The position numbers and the translations under genes are program-made. 64,000 nt of DNA from Epiperipatus broadwayi (lineage: Eukaryota; Onychophora; Udeonychophora; Euonychophora; Peripatidae), in contig JAQFVV010006293.1 in NCBI GenBank assembly GCA_028023455.1, positions 1,811,844 to 1,875,843 of the forward strand, read 5' to 3'. The notes under the pieces are model-generated. The model made no database searches. It was not told the DNA's origin and worked only from the letters and a program-made list of their open reading frames with translations. Shown here in pieces: positions 12,801-25,460 of the stretch (the stretch's first letter is position 1; each line of letters opens with the position of its first letter).

Positions 12801-13560
12801 AATAGAGTACACATAAGATTGTCTTAAAATTTATTATGTGACCGCAATATGTAAATAAATTATCACTATGATCATTGAATATTCTTCTCGATCTAGTGTT
12901 GGTTATATGCCTAGCAGTGCCCTCATACCAGTCATTATAATTTTGATCTTTTTAGAAATTTTGCAGAAAGTGTCAATTTATAGTGGCACAAAGCATTACT
13001 TGATTCAAAAAATATAAATCATTTTAAAAATTATATAGATATAAAAGATAATATTAAAATTTTATTATATCTATTTTCATTGATTGTGTGAGAAAGAATT
13101 TATAATTAACCCTTTATGACTATGCATTAATAATTTTAATCATAATTGTTTTTACTAATTGCAATCTGGGTGAATTAGAAATATATATTATAGGATATTA
13201 GATTACAGTTGGTAAAATTAGAACTATGTTCTTGGTCTTAGCCATCTCAATGAGTTAATGTTTACTTCAATAAGTCTATATTATTATTATTATTACCTTA
13301 AGTATTTTGATTTACCTATTGCATAAATCAACATAAAACTATTTTATTACCACACTTTATTTACAATTAAAGTATTTACCTGTATATTCCATATGATATC
13401 TCATTAACAAGTAAAATATTATTTATTGAATTTTATCTTCTTTGCTAAGCAAAAATACTTAATATGGACCCATTGGCACCATACAAATTTCTGCGTCCAT
13501 TGCAGATGTAAATTCAAACTATTATAGAGCCATTTACATATTAATTCATATATTTGTTTA
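9860..13560. other. AT-rich non-coding sequence
   Basis: No supported gene. A small perfect hairpin (TGAGATGG ... CCATCTCA) lies at about 11135-11161. The stretch 11,740-11,960 has slightly more G and C but no convincing reading frame. At about 12,640-12,680 a TTTTCAG and a following GGTAG could be read as splice sites of a tiny exon. This is too weak to annotate. Confidence 0.5.
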
Positions 13561-13599
13561 TTTATTAGTCATTTCAGTTGTTTAAGTATCTTTTTTCAC

Positions 13600-14000
13600 T
13601 ATGTTTTAGATTGCCCAAATATACAATGCATAATTGGAGAAAGTTACTTGCATCTGAATTTTATTTATTAAATTTGGTTGCCCAAATATATGATGCACTT
13701 GCTGGCAAGCTAGCCCTGCTCAGTTATAATGTTTTCTATTATATTTATGATTACCCAAATCTGCAAGCTATTCTATGAACATTTAATTTTGTCCATATTT
13801 GTTAGTCAGTTCTCACTTCATATTATTTATTATTGTTTACGATCAGTATTTTATTGTTCCATTACATTTCCAGCTTACTCAAATTTGTAGGTCAAGTAGC
13901 TTTTTATCCATTACTTTATTAATTGTCCATTACATTTTTGGCTTGTCCAACAGGGAAATATTGTTATTTATGAAACAATGTTGCTTCATTAGCATTGTTC
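13600..14000. repeat. Degenerate minisatellite-like stretch
   Basis: The motif (G/A)CCCAAAT(A/C)T, followed by a purine-rich or GCA-containing tail, recurs near 13612, 13680, 13753 and 13877. The first three are about 70 bp apart. The related pieces TTGTCCATTACATTT and GTTCCATTACATTT also recur. It may be an old short tandem repeat, but chance in AT-rich DNA cannot be excluded. Confidence 0.25.
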
Positions 14001-14049
14001 TCTTATTCATTAGCATTTTCCATTACAATATATATATATTGGAATAGAC

Positions 14050-17000
14050 TACAATTATTTGTTGTATTATCCAATATTTTATTTATCAATCAACTTTCTT
14101 TATTCCTGTATCTGTTTTTATGAGGATTGAAATTTTTTATGCAAATCAATTTTATTTTTCTTAAAGCTATAACAAATTTTGAATTGGTTTTTTTTTTTTT
14201 TTGTCATAGTGATGATGTAGAAAATAAACACAAACTAAAATACTACTACTTACTTTTCTAATAATTTATTTTTCTATATATATATCATATGTAAGAATAT
14301 TTTTTTACAACATTAAATTTTAATTGAAAATAGTATGGACTGTCCTCTTATTTATTATCTTCACATTATGTAAACACACAGATGTATAAAATTAGATTTA
14401 AAAAAATATATATATCACCTATATTTTTATCTTTTGATAAGTGCTTAAACTATTTTAAGTTATTCACTCATTCTTTATTCAAGTATTTATCTTGTAATAT
14501 TCAAACACTTTTGTGTCAGCATCGGCGTATAACAAACATATGCATAATGACTACAGTTTTTGTAGCATACTCGTTTATGAAAAAAAATTATAATCAGATG
14601 TAATAGGTTAAATAATTTTTTCTACATTAGGATTCTGTACTTTAAAGATTGAGAATCTATATTATGGAGAATTAAGCATAGAATCGTATCTGTATGCATG
14701 AAAGTTTCATAAAATATTTGTGAGTTAAAAATGTGTTTTGCATAACACCTGTTGAGAGAGAAGAAAATTAGTCGTTAGTTTTTTAAAACTAATTTTCCCC
14801 CCACATATGATTTTTATAGCATTCAATTAATGCAATGAATTGGCAATTAGAAATTTTACAATAGATGGAAGGGATATTAAAAAATATTTGGTTCATTGAT
14901 TTTGCAAGCAATGGATTGAAATATATATATAAAATAAAATTTAATATAAATTTTTTAATCCATCAAATTATGGCTTAACTTGCCTTGCTTTTTAATAAAA
15001 GTAATTATAGATTTAGTTTAACATTAAAAATTTTAACTTAAAGAAAGAAAATAATCAGTATTATTAGTAAACAAAAATAATATTGAAATGAATCAGAAGA
15101 TTTTAAAAATGATTATTTGATGTGCAAAGTAAATCGGTTGATTTATATAATTTAAACGCTCCATTTTTAAGGAAAATGTTGCTTAATTTTAATCTAGAAA
15201 TTTCAGTAAAGTTGTATGTTTTAAATTAATTGTTAAAACTATTTGGCATTTATTCGTACCGTGTAATTTATATATACGGTGCAAGATATAATTTTAAAAT
15301 GAAAAATTAAGAAAGCGATAGTTTTTCTATTGTTTGCTATTACTAAATAGCTTAGAAGCTTATGAGAGTAAAATATTCTTTTAAAGCAGAAAAAATATAT
15401 TTTTGTAAAGACTATTTGCTTTTTTGTATAGTCTGCAAAACATCCTGTAATTTTTATATTAATATTTACAGTGAAATAATTCATAATTTAAAAAAGAAAA
15501 TGCATTTGGTTAAATAATCAGACGAATAGCTTCTGCCATGGTAAACTGTAAAAATAGTGTCCCTTTTCAAGAGTTGTCATAGCAACTATTGTGTGGTCTG
15601 AGAATTAAATGGCAGACTCTTTAAATAATCATTGTATTTGAATGGAATTATATTATGCTGCATTATATTCTTTATTATTTTTAAGATTGCTGGTTTTATA
15701 TTTTAATCATTACAAAAAAAAAAAATGTTTTGCTACTTATATATTTAATTCGTTTGAACTTATTAATTAAGATAGTGATGTTTTTAATTATACCATCACT
15801 AAAAAATAGTTAAATTTCTGATAAATCTTTATGGCAAATACGAAAATTTTTTTTCTTTCTATCTTATATAGGGCTCTCAATGCTAGTAAAAAATAGTAAT
15901 TAAAATTAATATTGTTAGTATAATAATAATTTGTGACTATGACGAAAACAGTTTTATTTTTAGATTTATATGTTAAAGTATAATTATTTTTAAATGAAAT
16001 ATTTACATTGATTATAATATATGATATAGAATTAATTCAACAGCGATTATAATTATTTCTAAGTATGTGCATTTATCTCTATATAGAGTAAATCTTCCCT
16101 ATCCTAAGGTGCTGACTATATCTACCCATTCTGAAGGCCGTTTATTAAACCATACAAATATTCTCTATTCCATACATAGGTTTCTTAATGATCTTTTTTT
16201 TTTTTTTGAATTTGTATTTTTCCAATATATATAAAAGAAAAAAAAAATACAGCCAAATTCTTTCTGGAAAATGCGTTTATATATTTAGTAAGGCAAATGA
16301 TAATTTTTTACTGTTTCTTGATATCTTCAACAATAGTACAATAACTCCATTTGCATTTTTTGTGTTCTTGCTCTTTCTAGATTCCTGTTATTTTTTTTTT
16401 GTTTATGTTCTAATTGCATCTTAAATGTATTCTCTAGAACCATTTATTGTATTAAGCCTTTCCTTAGCACAATCATAGTTGTTTTGATAACAAGAATTTT
16501 GAATTATACTCTAAATCAGGATTTCTCAAAAAAAAAAAAAAAATTCATATTTTGATTCTCTTACAATAAATCCCCCCCCCCCCATTCGATTCCTTGAAAC
16601 TTTTAATTATCAATCATAATAATGATTTAATTCCTCTCCCCTGTAATCCATCATAAGAATTTTTTTGTTTATTTTTTCCTGATTGAAATATGCTTTAGTT
16701 TTTATATAATAATTTATTTTGCAACAATATATAACAGAAATAATAATTATAAAAATAAAATATCCATTTAAATGCAATTAAAAATTCATGGTAAAATGTA
16801 TTTTAAACAATGTATCTTATGAATTACAGCAATATTTGTTATGTTCATTTCAAAATTACTTAGTATAAATATAATTCATAATTTTCTAGGATCTGGTATA
16901 TTTAATCTATTTTTTTATTATAAACTGCTATCATGGTTATATTAAACTATGAAATACTGTAGTAGATAAAATTGGTTCTGTGATTTTTATTATAAATATT

Positions 17001-18580
17001 TTTATCCTTTCCAAATTTGATCCCCTTTGTTTCAAATAAAACTTTAATATTTTAAATTTCTCTTTATTTTGATTAATCCTTCTTGGTAAACAAATTTTAC
17101 TTGAATATAATGACTCAAATTGTGGGTCGCATGATCCAAGATGACCCACCAAATTATCTGGATCTTTAAAGAGAACTTTAATTTTTTTCCCCCAATTTTT
17201 TAAAAAATAATTCACTAATAGAATATCTTTAGTAGAAATGCTTTTAAATTTTTAATAATATATAATAAATTCATTAAATTATCAAAATAAAAATCACTTT
17301 ATTGTTAACGAATATATAAATTAAATAAATTTTAGTATGAAATGCAAATTAAATATATATAAAACAATTAAATATTGCAAATAATTACCTTTTACCAGAA
17401 GCAAATTGTTATAAATTTTCTAATTGTTATCAAATATTTGTTCAAAAAAGTTATCACTCAAATCTGTGGTTTTAATTATATTTAGCATTTTAATGCATGA
17501 TTTTAAAATTTTATAAATTAAAAGTAATACTAATACTGTTTTCAAATGCAGGAAAATATTGAAAACATTACCCTTTGATATGGATACTGTTACTGAAAAT
17601 GCATTATTATTTTGAATTGATGAGAGAGTTCAGTATCAAAATGCACTAAAGGTTATATTTAATATTTTCAATAATTTCATTATTTGTATTACCTTTAACC
17701 ATTTCATATTTCACATGACAGAGAAATGTCTTTTGGCCAATTTGCCTCCTGATGAATTTTTTCATAAGTATTATACATTAAAATGAATGTAAAATGGTAT
17801 ATTTTATTATAATAAATTTTTCCCAAAGATTTTGCGCTAAAAGGCACAAAATTTAAAATTCCTGCTTTTACAATAGACATAAGCCCCCGCCTTGACATGT
17901 TCAGCCATTGTCTGTTGCCAAGGCTGTAAAATGTTCGGATTTTATGACATTATAATTTCCAATGATGCAAAACATCTTTATTTGTGAATTTATTATGGTT
18001 TTAGATTTTTTTAAAAAATAATTTGCACTATATTTATTAGATATCAAGAAATATAAATTATTAATAACTTATTTTGACTTGAAATACTTTATTTTCATAA
18101 ATATAATGTTATATTAGCAGCTAATATAAATATGGCCTGAAGCAAATTAGAAAACTCTAGCTTTGATGTAAACAATCTACTTTATATTTATGAGTAAGAA
18201 AATATCCAATTTTGTAATAAATATTCAAAAAAATTAAACTTTTAAAGCATAATTCGTTAGATATAAGAGAAATAAATAATTATTTGTTCGTATGCATAAA
18301 AATAATGAGAATTAAAAAATATTTTGTTGATTTTGTAAACTGAAAATAATCTTTCTAGAAATGAAAACATGTAAAGTCTTGTTTTGATTAGATCTTCATT
18401 TTTTTAATATTTACAGAAACAAAATGTGAACATTTAAAATTTATTTCAGAAGTAAACAAAAATATCTATCAAATGAAGTCAAATTTATTTTTTTCTGATA
18501 AGTAATAATCATTTTATCATATATTTTACATTGATGTAAATAAGCATTTATTTTTATAGCGCTATGTTTTATAAATTGTA
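14050..18580. other. AT-rich non-coding sequence
   Basis: No gene is supported. A perfect palindromic RFX X-box-like site is at 15573-15586 and is listed separately. The minus strand near 17,100-17,160 has GGTGGGTCAT and GCGACCCACAATTTGAG, a pattern often met in short hAT-derived repeats. No inverted termini were found to confirm an element. Confidence 0.5.
15573..15586. promoter_or_regulatory. RFX X-box-like palindrome
   Basis: GTTGTCATAGCAAC is close to the symmetric X-box bound by RFX transcription factors (GTTGCCATGGCAAC-like). It stands alone, and no gene is recognised next to it, so a regulatory role is only a possibility. Confidence 0.25.
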
Positions 18581-18583
18581 ATA

Positions 18584-18868
18584 AATTAAAGATCAGCCTT
18601 CTCAAGCTATTGTGCATGCGCTTTTTATTTTGCCAACATCATTCATTCAGGCATTGTAAACAGTAATTTAAAGTGAGTGGTCTATCCTCATGCTTTCCTT
18701 TCCAGTACTTAAGATTTGCCCATATATAAGCATTTGAGTTGGAAAGAATAAGTGATTCATTTTATTCTTTCATAAATACTATATCTTGTGTTGGGAATAA
18801 AAGTATTCATTTATTAACACTCATAAAAAGCACATGCACAATAGCTTGAGAAAGGCTGATCTTTAATT
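18584..18868. mobile_element. 285-bp MITE with about 44-bp inverted repeats
   Basis: The two ends are near-perfect inverted repeats: 18584-18628 starts AATTAAAGATCAGCC, and 18825-18868 ends GGCTGATCTTTAATT. Both contain CTCAAGCTATTGTGCATG(C/T)GC on the element strand. A TA lies immediately outside each end (18582-18583 and 18869-18870), which suggests a Tc1/mariner-like TA target duplication. A TTAA inside the ends would alternatively fit a piggyBac-like cut, so the superfamily is not settled. The 200-bp interior encodes no protein. Confidence 0.8.
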
Positions 18869-19129
18869 TACATTGATGTGTGAGACAAAGAAAAATGTCA
18901 GAAATAGTGAAATTCGGTAGGGCTAATCTGTTATATTTCAGTGACTGAGCTATCATAGTTTTTTACAAAATTTTAAGATGTTATGAAGTTTTTTAATACC
19001 ATCTTTGTAAAACCTAACACTATTTAAGCATTGATGATTTTTTGTTTCAGGAAAATGAGAAAATCTTGATGCTTCCCTATCACATATGAGTGACCCATCA
19101 CAAAAAATCTACAGTAATAATGAAAATAG

Positions 19130-19222
19130 CAATTTTGGTGGACTAGCAGTTAGCATAGCTGCCTTCCAAGCAGCTGGCCTGGGTTTGCTTCCCGGTCAAT
19201 GCATTTGACATATATAAAAAAT
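19130..19222 (+). mobile_element. tRNA-derived short SINE, older copy
   Basis: This copy is homologous to the one at 22.7 kb. It has the box A-like part GGTGGACTAGCAGTTAGC, an anticodon arm GCTGC-CTTCCAA-GCAGC (anticodon UCC), and a box B-like part GGTTTGCTTCCCGG. A short trailer CATTTGACATAT is followed by an A-rich tail. The acceptor and D regions are decayed, so it is an old copy. The element ends directly after the tRNA-like part, with no extra body. A target duplication was not clear. Confidence 0.75.
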
Positions 19223-22200
19223 AATAATTTTTTTTAAATAGTTAAATATAATTTGTGTGTATATACATTTTTAATTTTTCCATGGAAAAAAAATGTCTCT
19301 GTTGCTCCTTTTTTTCTGCAGCTTTAGTAATGTATATAGATTATATGATGAGTCATTTCTAGGGCTTGCCTCATTCTAAGATGAGTGAATAAATACTTTT
19401 TAAGACATTCATTATTATGGCATATGAACTCATTTTAAGTTGAACTATCTACATAGTATTTATTTGTAGTGGTGTTCTGTATTATTAGCTTAGATATTTT
19501 TATGAATTCAACTGAAATGACATGGAAAAATTTGTGGTACTCAGGAGACAGACTATTTTTACTCCTCTGAATTTTATCAGTTGTATTCACATCCAATATC
19601 CAATATATCACAAGCCTGCATAGTATTTAAATTCATTTGTAGTCTCATAAAAGTAAAAAAAAATGCAATAGTATTTAAGTTACTTGAGTTATTATAACAA
19701 ATATTTTTATTATTTTGAAATTTTAAAGTATTATTTATTTTAAAATATTTCATGAGGTGATAGTAAATGCTGAGTTTCAAGAGTCTTTGCTTGCCATAAT
19801 ATTTTCATCTGATTATTTTTTCTGCATTTACATATTTAATGAGTGTATATAAGTTGTCTATTGATAAGAGTTTGATTTTAAAGTTATATAGACACACAAA
19901 TTATTTGGGAAATCTTATAAAATATCCTTAGCATTAGCAATATTTTCCATTGTCTCTCTCTCTACATTCAGTACTTGATGTAGTAAGCTTATAAAGAAAT
20001 CTTAAATAAAATTTCTTGCAATATATATATATATATCATGTAAAAATACTTTCAGACATATGCACTTCATCATTGTTTAAAGAATATCCATTTATTATAT
20101 ATATTTTAAAGTTTTAGTTATAATTATTTTTGAAGGTCAAACCTCATTCTGCACACACCCATACAACTTGTATGCCTATAATTTTCTGGAAGGGAGATGG
20201 AAGTGAAAAAAAAAACTTTAACCGTATCTGCCAAGTACAAAATTTTTGATTGAAATGGCAATTAATTTTAACTATTTAAAAATGTTTTTTATTGGCTGAA
20301 GTCATTCAGGAAAAGAGGCAATTATTAAATGCTAAGAAGAAAAGATTTAGTGAGCATATAAATGAATATATATACACATACAAGCACAAAATAAAAATTT
20401 AAAGGTAAAAATGACTAAGTAATATGTTTTTATTATACACAATAACAGATATTTAATGCTGTAGTCGTCGTCCCTCCATTTTCTGCACCATGACATCCCA
20501 CTCCAACCCCCACACGCTTTATAAATATAATAAGAGTATGTAGTGGATCTTGTTCAAAAAATCATTTTAAAACATAAATCAATCTCATGAAATGTGTTCT
20601 TTTATTTTAACATTTCATAACAATTAATATAATTATTTTTGTCATTATTGTTTTTGATAAGCAAGTTGTTTTTTTTAATAAAGCCAAGATAATTTATTTG
20701 AATTGTTTCACGAATTTTTAAAAAGTTATATTTAGTTCAGAGAGCTTTGTCAGGATTTTTAACAGTGGTAGCTAAGCAAATATTATGTATATCGTTTTAA
20801 AAAATGTTATTCTGTTGTTTGTTACGAAGCCAGTGTTTCTTCATATTGTAAATTCTTTAATTTGTAGATTTGTTTGTGTGGATGAAATGCTCTTTTGAAG
20901 TATGGAAACTATTAATTAATGATATATCAAAGGGTTGGATCAAAGTTTTAGGAGCTCTGATTTATATTTAACTTTTGCCAAAGTATTGTTTTACATTTCT
21001 TTGAATTTCTACTTAAGGATTCTAATAAATAAATCGCAGTGACAATTGGACATCAGATTTTATACTTTATTTCTTTAAGTTCTCTGGTTTAATTGCTTAG
21101 TAATTCTAAATAATTACACACAAGTTCATCATTAGTTATTTCATCTGTCTAACATATGTCAATAAATATACTCTTAAGGATATAGTTATTTCAGAACTAT
21201 CTGTAGATCAATTTGTGCAATCAATGGATCCACATCCCTAGATTTTTTTTACATTATGGCCTTACTAAAGAAACTCTGGATGTGAGAAAATCATGATTTT
21301 TTTGTTTGTTACACTATTCTAACTAATAGTTGAAAGATGCCTACAGTTACAATAAGACTGTATTTATGAAAATATACAGTTATTAGTCTACTATGCTAAC
21401 AAATTGGCTTAAACTCAAAATCTTAGGGTATTCTTGATGATATAGGGTTTGCACAATCTAGAGTTGTTGGGGGTTTTTTTGGCAATGGCTTTAAGCTAAA
21501 AACTAGTTTGGGTGTGTGTATATAATAACATCACTATTTTATCTAACTAATATCCATTGATTACTCAAACTTATAATAGATGTTTCTGAAATAAAATTTA
21601 AAAAATTTGCTTCTAAAAATAGACGTTAAATATAAGCAAAAAAGTCATGTGATGTTTTATGCTAATGTGTTTGTGTTGAGGTGAAAGATTATAGAATAAT
21701 CAATGTACCAACTACAAAAAATACCACAATTGTAATATATAATATTCTTTATTGTTAAAATGGATGTCATAGACCTATTAGTGATTAGTTGATGTTTTAT
21801 TTATTTGTATTTTTTTCCCATTAAGTGATAACTTTTATGCATTTTTATTACTATTAACTGTTAATGTGTTTGTGTATTCAATTAAGCTCTTTTTTTTTTT
21901 TTTGTAGTTTTAGTGTCATTAAGCATATGATTAAAAGCTTGCCTTATGATCATATCCCAAATACTTATTTTTAAGGATTATAAAGAGAAATCTGTCAACC
22001 AGACTGCCTTCTTCCAACTGTGAATCGTAATGGTAGAACTATCATGATTTTATTAATACTCTCATATGTATAAATTCACACAGCCAAATCTTAACTTTGA
22101 GTATGATGTTATACATTTCCATTGACCTACTCGTTCATTGATTTAAATACATGTAGTCTACCAGTATTTTGATATTTTGGATTTACAATTAGTTTTAGAT

Positions 22201-22657
22201 TCAGAAAAAAATTTAAAATGCATGAAGTTATTTAAAGTCAAATCTATAGTTCATATCAATAAAAAGGAAATTGTTTAAGAAATTAACAATGAATTAAATA
22301 ACTAAAAAATATAATTTAATAGCAAATATTCTTATTAAAAAATAATTTTATAAAAAACAAAATAAATAAATTTAAATTTATTACATATATTTATTTGATT
22401 GTGAAGAAATTTTGCATTTGTACATGACAGAAATTTGAATACTGAGCTTTAGTAAAACTTGCACTATTTTTGTATATCATAAAAGAAATGCTAAAAAATT
22501 TATTATATTTATTAGTAAATATGTCTATTGCTTTAATTAAATAAAAACAATACATTTAATCCATTACTTATTCCCACTTATTTTAAATTTTGCATTATTA
22601 GATGGTAAAATATTTCATAATATAAATTGAAGCTTCTATAATTATATATCTTTTCAG
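19223..22657. other. AT-rich non-coding sequence
   Basis: No gene or recognised repeat. An AT dinucleotide run lies at about 20020-20036, and a T-run at 21890-21904. Confidence 0.55.
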
Positions 22658-22784
22658 AAACTAATCTAATGTAGTCAAGCGTTGGTGGCCGAGTGGTCAG
22701 CACAGCTGCCTTACAAGCAGTTGTCGCGGGTTCACTTCCCGGCGAATGCTTTGACACATGAAAAAAAAAAACTAAGCTAATGTA
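22658..22784 (+). mobile_element. tRNA-derived mini-SINE with target duplication
   Basis: The tRNA-like part is 22679-22749. The acceptor stem GCGTTGG/CGAATGC has one mismatch. Box A is GTGGCCGAGTGGTCA. The anticodon arm GCTGC-CTTACAA-GCAGT has five pairs and anticodon UAC, so it resembles tRNA-Val. The T arm is CGGGTTCACTTCCCGG. A 5' leader GTCAA and a 3' TTTGAC can extend the acceptor stem. The A-tail is 22761-22770. The flanks AAACTAATCTAATGTA (22658-22673) and AAACTAAGCTAATGTA (22769-22784) match at 15 of 16 positions, which shows insertion by a LINE-type machinery. The inserted part is only about 95 bp. A true tRNA gene is unlikely given the duplication and the related copy at 19.1 kb. 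Confidence 0.88.
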
Positions 22785-25364
22785 AATGTGAAAATTATCA
22801 CTTCACAAAAATTCCTTTTTCTATTTATATATTGAAGATAAATGTTTAGCATAGAATTGGAAAGTCTTTGGTTTTATATTTTATATAGATTTGAGAATTA
22901 TTAATAAATAAACTGATTTGATATTCTAACAATTCTTTATATATATATATATTCTAACCTAAACTCTAGGAATTTCGATTGAAAATAATACTGGAACCGA
23001 ATAAGGAATGCTGATGTGTTTACCTAATATTAGTACTAATAAGATTATGTATAACCAGGCACCAATTTGTAACTATGAAATAGTAATGCCCACCAGAGAT
23101 CATCATCCATGGTTATTACTATAGGATACAATGAAGAAAGCAATTAAAATGTCTCCAAAAAATATATAATATTGATACATCCAATTTAATTTACTATGGT
23201 CTTAATTTTGAACTTAATAACAATTAGGTAAATACTCTCATGATAAGTTATTATTACTAACAAAATAATATAGACAACTTTCTTCCACAACTTTATATAG
23301 ATATATGATCTCTAATGGTAATCACAAAAATGTTATTTATACTGTATTTCTAATATATAAATGACTAGAAATAATCAGTAATCGCTGCAGAGAACTCGTA
23401 ACTTATGTTTATAATATGTACTATTACATTATTATTTAATTCAAAGTAAAATAAAAGAAATGTTATAAATCCTTTCCATTTAAACCAACTACTGTACTAT
23501 TATTTCATTTTCAGTGGCCATTACTTTTAATAGTCACAATTATATAACACTAAATGTCTGTGCTATGTTATCTTTTATATCTTCTTAACTGACAACTCTT
23601 AATTTTATTTCCTTAAACACATCTATAGGTCTACCAGAATGGAATGTACTTTTTATTCAAACTAATTTCAATTTAATTATTATTATTAAAATCATATTTC
23701 CCAATTTTAGCATTTACACTATTTGACTTCCAAGCTAGCTTTCTTAAATTTAATAATCGAATTATTCAAGTTTCTCAAGGTCTTCATCTGCATGTGAGGT
23801 GCAATTATTAATTATTACTAACTCATTACGATCCGATGGATATGATCCTATAACTTGCTAAAATAAAATTCAATGCGAGTTTACCAGTGGGAATCATATT
23901 AAATACCAAAAGCAGAAAAGGGATTTTATGTTTACTCTTAATATTCATTCCATTGCAACAAACCAAATAACTAAATTTAACATAACTGAATTGACTATTT
24001 TCTCTTAATTTTATTTTATTTTGTATCATCTGTTTGCCAAAACTAACTAGTAATTTTTAAATCTATGACATTTTATGAGTCGGGTATCTTCTTGATCCAC
24101 ATGAAATGATTGTTCCCTTCTACAAAAAACCTTTCTTGGTTGGTATTTTATAAAGGTGAATTATGGAAGTGAATTAAGGAAATCAACAAATATAAGACAA
24201 TTCATAAATTTAAAGGTGATCTGGTATTAACACATTGTATTCATACTATGTTTATAAAATTGGTTCTGGTAGTATATAGAATATACCTTTTATAGGGCAG
24301 TATAAGGTTCTAGATATTCAAAATATCAAAACACAAAACACATGTAAATTTATAACAATAACAAATGTTTATTATACTTAAATAAGAAAATAAACACACA
24401 TATGTAGTATCACAATAATCTCAAGTATTATATCCATTGTAAAAATAAAAATTTAATTTCTTTCCTAATGAAATTCACCTTAACTGCATTTTCAGATTAG
24501 CATGAAATTATTCTAATAAGGTATACTATTTTATGCACTATAAATATATACTTTCATATTATTTAAATTTCAAAATTAAAACTTAATCATTGTTTGACCC
24601 ATAGTTCAACTTAAATGGTAATGTGCTTAAGCACAGAATTAGAATTCCCCATTTAAATATAAATATGATATTATCGTATGACTTTACCCAACAGCCTATT
24701 CAATTTCTTGGCCAACTTCACTACAATAATGATAAATTTAACTATTCCAACAAGCAGTAAGATATTTTATTTTCTATTTGAAGACAACATTATATTCAAA
24801 TGTTCTGACTATTTATTAATTGTAAGTAATTGTTTGAAATATAAAGCAATAGTTTTATTTCCATCCATACTAAATATTCACTGCTATCTCCCGTTAATCC
24901 TGATCATTATGTTACCAGTCTAGCGATGGTATTCATTTGGATAGGCTAGTATGTGGTCACAGCTTGACGATGTTTAATTTTTACCCTTCATAAATTTTGA
25001 CTGCAGACCGGCCAGTGAATAAATTAAAGCAACTCTCTGTCATCTCCCATATCAACACATACATCTGATTATAAACCTAACCCTGCCATAGAAACTTTTA
25101 TTCTACCTTGCAAAGACTATCCATACATTCTATATCACTATGAAGCTCTTCACAACATACACATTAGTGCCTTTGTAAGGGAAATTAAATTATTCCTAAC
25201 TTTCAAATGTTAGCATAAACCAGGGAACTGCCTTCTTCTTGAGACTAAGCATTATGTGAGGAACTTTTACTTTTAATAGGCATGCAAAACATTTTACCAC
25301 AACTACATAAATAATTCCCTACTTAGATAAAAAGTACAAATGGAGCTGGGATCAAGTTCTCGAT
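22785..25364. other. Unassigned sequence, slightly less AT-rich
   Basis: The stretch 22,950-25,360 has fewer homopolymers and somewhat more G and C than its surroundings, but both strands are broken by stops. I could not match it to a gene, an organelle fragment or a transposon. Confidence 0.45.
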
Positions 25365-25460
25365 CTCCCAATGCCTGCATACATAGTAATTAAAGGATGA
25401 GATAGCTATTCTCTCCCAATGCCTGCATACATAGTAATTAAAGGATGAGATAGCTATTCT
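25365..25460. repeat. Exact 48-bp tandem duplication
   Basis: Two identical units lie head to tail at 25365-25412 and 25413-25460. Each begins CTCCCAATGCCTGCATAC and ends GATGAGATAGCTATTCT. No difference is seen between them, so the duplication is recent or is an assembly artefact. Confidence 0.95.

Noticed and set aside
16937-17215. hAT-derived short repeat on the minus strand
   Set aside because: A GGTGGGTCAT...GCGACCCACAATTTGAG pattern is suggestive, but there are no inverted termini and no second copy in the window.
22679-22749. Functional tRNA-Val gene
   Set aside because: Flanking 16-bp near-identical duplications, an A-tail and a diverged relative at 19.1 kb show a SINE insertion. 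The acceptor stem also has a mismatch.
24678-24923. Possible membrane protein gene (hydrophobic 81-residue frame)
   Set aside because: AT-rich DNA commonly gives Phe/Leu/Ile-rich frames. There is no start context, no family motif and no neighbouring exon.
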